DNA of 64,000 nt from Mermis nigrescens. Taxonomy: Eukaryota > Nematoda > Enoplea > Mermithida > Mermithidae. Both the position numbers and the translations under genes were made by a program. The notes beneath the pieces were generated by a model. It saw only the letters and a list, made by a program, of their open reading frames with translations, searched no databases and was not told the origin of the DNA. Each line of letters starts with the position of its first letter. Position 1 is the stretch's first letter. Below are positions 58,904 to 64,000 of the stretch, piece after piece. The DNA lies in NCBI GenBank assembly GCA_036768485.1, contig JAVLUZ010000704.1, forward strand, positions 62,001 through 126,000, written 5' to 3'.

Positions 58904-59255
58904 CTTAAAGGGTAATTTTATTCACGAGACACACGTAATTCCTAAAATCAAACGACTTGTTGAGAAAAATAAAGAATAAAAAATAAAAAACAATATCTAC
59001 CTAAACTCTATAAATTCAACTGAAATAGATAAATTAATTAACGGATTAAAATATAAGTAAAGTGAGTAAGTACTACAGTAAATCAATGTGCAACGATTTA
59101 AATATTGCTATCGTTTTCCCTAGTTGAGCGTCTATTTCGCAATAATAATAAGAAATAAAAGCATGAATGTTTTCGCTTTAAACTTCTAATCGACTCCAAT
59201 TAAGGAAAATTAAAATAAATTATTCTATGTAACCTTCATTTCAGTCTCTTTTGCA

Positions 59256-59442
59256 CAGGCACGCATCTCTAGGGGAATCGGGATGGGGGGTTCGGATCCC
59301 TCCCCCAAATTCAGAAAAATTGGAAAAATATGACTTTTTAAACGTTATTTTGTGCTATTTTTGGCCTTTTTGGGCTTAGTCCCCCCAAAATTGGTGTTGG
59401 TCCGCCCCCCCCCCCAAAATAGGACGGCCAGCTACGTGCCTG
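59256..59442 (-). mobile_element. MITE-1 copy h
   Basis: Reverse orientation; exact duplication CTTTTGCA. Contains a poly-C run near 59405-59415. Confidence 0.93.
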
Positions 59443-59609
59443 CTTTTGCAGCTTGTAATCTCTGCTGCACTGATAACGTTTATCAATGCAGAATATATCG
59501 TAGAAATAGGCAAGTGATCAACAATTCGAATAACGTCAAAAAATTTTGTATTCTACTGGATCGGAATGAAAGATAAAATAAAACTACAAACTACGAGATA
59601 AAGACTTAC

Positions 59610-59690
59610 CAACTTCGAACGGAGTAAAGTCAACACGAATTCCATCCTCAATTGAAGAAATTTGATTTGCTAATGGGTCCTTGCTTGGAG
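59610..59690 (-). CDS. Filamin exon 2
   Basis: Short 81-bp exon encoding SKDPLANQISSIEDG then VDFTPFEVG, the middle strands of the first repeat, including the FTP motif before the conserved Gly. Acceptor TTTTTCAG and donor GTAAGT are canonical; phase 1 at both ends. It completes the repeat begun in exon 1 and opens the four-exon cassette seen again at exons 6, 10 and 14. Confidence 0.85.
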
Positions 59691-60471
59691 CTGAAAAATA
59701 CGACATCAGTACCGCATGTTAAACCGTTTGCGTAGGTAATTAAATCAATAACACGACAAAATTGAATAGCTTATTAAATATGAAGCGCTACAGATACATA
59801 TCCGTAAAACAGTATGCATACCATGCGTGCACATAGGCGGGTGAGGGAGAAGGGTCCCCCGCTGAAGGGCCAGCCGGCGATTTTGAGCTGCCGGAAAGTT
59901 TTTTACATCATTTTTGAGCTCAAAAGCGGTAAAAATGTCAAAATTTTTTCGGCGCAGTACTTTTATGTACTTTTTTACCCAAAAATTGATCAATTTCTGT
60001 ATTTATCAGTGTTAAAAGTGATATAACGCAGTCAAAATGAAGTAAAAGTGCTTCGAGGGTGAGAAATTTCCACGAAAAGACGTTTTTTAGGCTATTCCGA
60101 CCATTTAAATCTAAAAAGTTGTGGACGTCAAATTATCTGTTTTAGATTTCATTTTTTATCTTCCCCTGCCAACCCTGATCTTGTGCACCTATGATACATA
60201 CCTACCTATTTTAACGTACTGTACTAAGTTTAGCATTCACAGCGTGTAAATTGTGAGATATGAAAAGATCGTCACATTCCAAGGCTAGCCGTTTCTTAGC
60301 TTCGAAAATTTAGGATTCAACTTGACTCTAATAGATGCAGACAACTGAATATTTCCAACACGAGTCACCACTTTTTAAATTGCAGGAGAATGGCGCATTA
60401 TTCTAATTTATGAAAATTGAACATTTCCCTGATTTAATAGGATGCCAAAAGAATAAACAGTTAGGTACTTA
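59691..60471. other. Filamin intron 1 portion, fragments only
   Basis: A MITE-4-like fragment with GGGTCCCCCGCTGAAGGGCC lies near 59850; the rest is AT-rich. Confidence 0.5.
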
Positions 60472-61302
60472 CATAGATGTAACAGGAGGATAGCGGGAAC
60501 CCCCTCCCAAAGACAGAAACTTTTTGACCCCTAAACCCCCGATTTTTTGGGGAAAAAATTGAATTTTTTGGCCGTTTTCAAGCGTTTTTGGCCAAAAATT
60601 GAAGGTCAGTTACCCCCTTCCCCAGAAAAAGGCTGGGACCAGTGTTTTTTTGTACAAGGTCCGTTTGTACATATACAAAGATGGCCCCCAAAAGTCTTTG
60701 TACATTGTGTACATGCAAATTTTTATGTACTATAATATAGTACAGTAGCGATTTTAGTGTGGTAAAACAGGATTTTCGATCTTTGGTAGTGTATTTCAGC
60801 TAATTTCTGGGTTTCTGACGCCAAAAATTATTAAAAATTGTCTCAAAACGGCGCGAAGCGCCGAAAAATTTGACATTTTTCTATTCTGAATGCAATTCTG
60901 CCAATTTAGAGATATATAGGACAAACAATTATCTACTCATTTCGGCGCGAAGCGCTTGAAATTTTAGGGAATTTTAAATTTATTAATTTTTGTCTTCTCA
61001 AAAATCTTTGTACATTTTGTACAAAGATTCAATTTTTTAATTTGATTAAATTTTAATTTTTTCCTTTTGAAATGCAATTTCTGCCATTATAAACATATGT
61101 ACAACACACAGTTACTCATTTCGGCGCAGAAGCTCCGAAAATTGTTACGGATTTCAGACCTTTTTTGCAATTTTTGTCTTCCCAAAAATTCTTGTACATG
61201 TACAAAGACGGTCCCGAAAAGTCTTTTTACATCGGGAAAAATCTTTGCCGATTACAAAAAAACACTGGCTAGGACCCCCAATTTCGAGCAGTTACATTTA
61301 TG
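60472..61302 (-). mobile_element. MITE-4 copy split by MITE-3
   Basis: Left part 60472-60639 (CATAGATGTAACAGG) and right part 61276-61302 (TTTCGAGCAGTTACATTTATG) reconstitute a MITE-4. The outer flanks GGTACTTA and GTTATGTA match only loosely. Confidence 0.8.
60640..61267 (+). mobile_element. MITE-3 copy e, nested in MITE-4
   Basis: CAGTGTTTTTTTGTAC to TACAAAAAAACACTG; duplication GCTGGGAC/GCTAGGAC. Contains two good hairpin motifs (near 60851 and 60942) and a third, degenerate one near 61123. Confidence 0.93.
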
Positions 61303-61652
61303 GTTATGTACTTACAAGTTTGCTTGGAAATCAATTTACAGCGCGCAAGCGATTAGCTGCAAAAGTAGTTTCCAGGCAACCTACTGTAATACATACATAG
61401 ACTAGTAAAACTTTATTTGCTTATCGATTGCTATGCATACTCATAGTATCGTGATATAGCTGCTGCACTTTAAACCGCTTTTGTAATTGATTTACGTTGC
61501 CTCAAAAATTATGATTCATGCAAAAGGTTTCGTCATGCATATATGCGAATTCTACGAGCCAGTCGTCAGCCCTAAAAACTTTCCACTTTTCGCTTTTCGG
61601 ATATAAAACTAAGAACGTTTCAAAAAATAACAACTTTTCGATTTCTCTGACG

Positions 61653-61822
61653 CATGCACACAGCTGACCGTCTTATTTTAGGGGCCCCAACACCAATTTT
61701 TGACAGGTACTAAGCCCAAAAAGGCCAAAAATAGCAAAAAAGTACGTTTTAAAAAACCTATTTTTCCGATTTTTCTGAATTGGCGGTCCGAACCCCCCCC
61801 TCCCCCCAGAGATACGTGCCTG
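61653..61822 (+). mobile_element. MITE-1 copy i
   Basis: Left end degraded to CATGCACACAGCTGACC, right end GATACGTGCCTG; exact 8-bp duplication CTCTGACG proves the limits. Confidence 0.9.
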
Positions 61823-62150
61823 CTCTGACGATGTCCTATCCGTATATACATATGTACGTATGTTCGTCTCTAATCAGCAATGTAAAAACATTAATTCGAA
61901 AACTCCGACAACATGGAACGATTAAAAGTCAAAAATCTAATTCAATCACTCAAAATTCCGAAAAGGGAAGCTCTCAAACCGAAAAATCACGACAAAGAAC
62001 CCGCGAAATTACCAAATTTTCAGCTTAACCCCCTCAAGAACGCTTTTGCAAACAAAATTCAATGAGCACGGGAAGCCCGCAACAACATTGCAGTAAAAGA
62101 TGCGATATACGTAAATAAAAAAATCTGAAAAACGAAGAGAGCCAAATTAC

Positions 62151-63958
62151 GTAATATCGTCGCTTTAACGTCGTCGGGATTAATGCCAGCCGGTGTCGCC
62201 TCAAAAAACGCTGGACGCCGGACGCGCGCGATGCCGTTCGGTGGACCCTGAACTTTGCACGCGTTCCAGTCGAATTTCGCCAAGCTCTGGCGACTGCCAG
62301 CCGGAACAATCGGCGGCGGCGTCGGCGGCGTTTTCGCTTTCGTCGAGACCACCGCGGCGCCGGCAGCGACGCCGGCATCGGCTAAAATCCGACCACCAGC
62401 GCCGGACGCCTTTCCAACGGCTCCGGCGCCGCTGCTGTCGGAATCTAAAAGTTTTTTCGTCGCCTCGTCCGATTCTCGCCTAACGACGCCGATGCGCTGA
62501 GGCGTCGGCGCCGCGATCGGCGGCGCTTTGTCCGGCGTTATCGATGCCCCTGTCGCTAATGCGGCAGTGCCGACAGCGAATACAGCATCCCTTGGCTGTT
62601 GCCGTAGTGACGCGTCGTCGGAATCCCGTCGCGTCGTCGCGGCGGTCGCCACTGCCGGCGGCGGCGGCAAAAGGTGCTGGACGACTGAGTCGTCGACGTC
62701 GGTGGTCAAACTGACGCGTCGCGCGAGAGTCGCCGACGGTTTGGGCGACACACGCATCACCGATGTATCCTGGCTCTCGGCCATACTATAGCTCGCTGGA
62801 TCCGGCGCCGCTACAGTACGCACGGCGCCGCCTTTGCCAATAATTTCGGTCAGCCGCGAACCCTGCTCTGTGTCGTAGCGTATCGCACCGGCGACCGCCG
62901 GCGGCGCGATTGGAGTTGACGTTTTTTTGAGCGTCGTCGTCGTCGCCGTCGTCGTCACGACGACCGACGGCGTAAAAGTCGCTGGCAGCGGAACTTTTTT
63001 TGTCGCGTCGACTTCGAACAATTTAACGGCGTCTTCGGAATAGCGTCGCAGCGGTCCGGTTGCCGGAACCGGAACCGGCGCTTCTCGAACTACAGTTTCG
63101 GTTACCGTCGGACCCCGACCTTCCTTCATGGTTTGAATCGTAGTCGTGTCGGTTCGTTCGTATGTTTGTGTTATGCCATACGGCAAGCCGGTCCTTCTGT
63201 TAGGGTCTATTTCGAGCAAACGGTCGGCATCGTCCGATTTACGCCGGACGGCTCCAACAGATACCGGAACCGGCGCGGACGGTTTTCGTGCTTCGCCGTT
63301 CACGGCGTACCGTCGATCCGCAGGCTGTTTGGTCGCGCCGGCGCCGCCATATTCCCAACCAGTCCGATGAATATCCGTTTCGTACGCGCGACCTATCCTG
63401 TCCGGCGTCGGTCTTACTGTAGGCGCGCGATAATCGAAATCCGGTCGCTGCAGCTCGCGTCGCACTCGCTCTTCAAGTTCTTCGGTCGTCATCCGACCGT
63501 ACGTCGGTCTCGCCGCCGCTTCCGGCGACGCACCATAATTATCGTACGCCATCCTAGTGGTGGTGTCGAATCGACGGACGTCTTCGTCCGGCGACCGGAC
63601 GGCCTCTTCCGCTTGCCTACGGGCCGATAGCGACGAAAAAGTTCCGGCTTCGGCTGTTGGTCCGGTCGCCGGTCCAGCGTCTCGCGATGACGTCACGCGC
63701 ACCTCGGTGCTCATCAGCTGGCTGCTGCGCGGTTCTATCGTACTGTAATAGCTGTACGGCCTCGCTTCCGACGTCGACGCGTCGTAGGTGGCTACCGTTG
63801 CGCCGCCGAATCGATCGCCGTAGCCGGCAATCGGGCGCTCGTGGCGCATTTGAACCGGTTGCGCTTCTGGAATCGTTGTGGTGGCGCTAAAACCGCCGCC
63901 GGGCAATTCCGAACGCCGGACGGCTACGCGTTCTTCCATTTCGTCCTTTTCATTATAT
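62151..63958 (-). CDS. Filamin exon 1 (first visible): disordered region plus start of a filamin repeat
   Basis: Open reading frame with first Met at 63937-63939; it ends at a GT donor (62150-62149) in phase 1. Residues 1 to about 545 are low complexity, rich in Ala, Thr, Pro, Arg and Ser, with recurring RRxS-(D/E)(D/E)A motifs near residues 232, 298, 437 and 487. From about 550 (FDWNACKVQG) a filamin repeat begins and runs into exon 2. The frame stays open upstream of the Met to a pyrimidine-rich AG at 63960-63959, so this is probably an internal exon and the Met need not be the start. It is strongly GC-rich compared with the introns around it. Confidence 0.85.
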
Positions 63959-64000
63959 CTAAGAGAGACAATAAAATTAATTTTGCATAATACATATGTA

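Noticed and set aside
62193..63890. Plus-strand reading frames over the GC-rich region
   Set aside because: Complementary shadows of filamin exon 1, which has the clear repeat motif, splice donor and colinear neighbours.

Overview
This is eukaryotic (animal) DNA: AT-rich, intron-rich and crowded with small DNA transposons. The window is dominated by one filamin-family gene on the minus strand. I can place 25 coding exons between 63958 and 7439. The first exon (62151-63958) carries a long disordered region and the first strands of a filamin Ig-like repeat. The following exons add up to about 13 filamin repeats, and the last (7439-7887) holds the final repeat plus a proline-rich tail and stop codon. 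No calponin-homology actin-binding domain is visible. Exon 1 has a good acceptor just upstream of its first Met, so the 5' part of the gene probably lies beyond the right edge. The final repeat (ending DTQQELERYL) and the metazoan transposon mix make an arthropod jitterbug-type filamin the best guess. Species and orthology cannot be settled here.

Layout, left to right. 1-7130 lies downstream of the filamin gene: diverged tandem sequence, a broken low-complexity ORF (2723-3740) that may be retroelement ORF1/gag debris, and one MITE. 7138-62150 is the filamin gene from its 3' flank to exon 2 and the intron beyond, with introns from about 70 bp to 6 kb. The introns hold: a decayed Merlin/IS1016-like transposon (19687-21094); a decayed non-LTR retrotransposon on the plus strand (about 36560-38600); a tRNA-Arg(UCU) gene (38851-38922); long TA and AAT microsatellites; two long inverted-repeat elements; and dozens of MITE copies. 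62151-63958 is the GC-rich first visible filamin exon.

The MITEs fall into at least seven families. I checked their ends by eye, and for most copies found 8-bp target-site duplications, as expected of hAT- or Merlin-type transposition. Several copies are nested, or inserted into an earlier element's target duplication, and four end within about 50 bp of a filamin splice site. A very stable mini-hairpin core (GGCGC-GAA-GCGCC) recurs about 20 times in several unrelated families.

Points most worth a second look: a four-exon cassette repeated along the filamin gene (81/84, 138, 165-183, 131-289 bp), a one-base phase conflict at exon 5, an array of RRxS-(D/E)-(D/E)-A motifs in exon 1, and the nested 8-bp-TSD MITE system with its shared hairpin.
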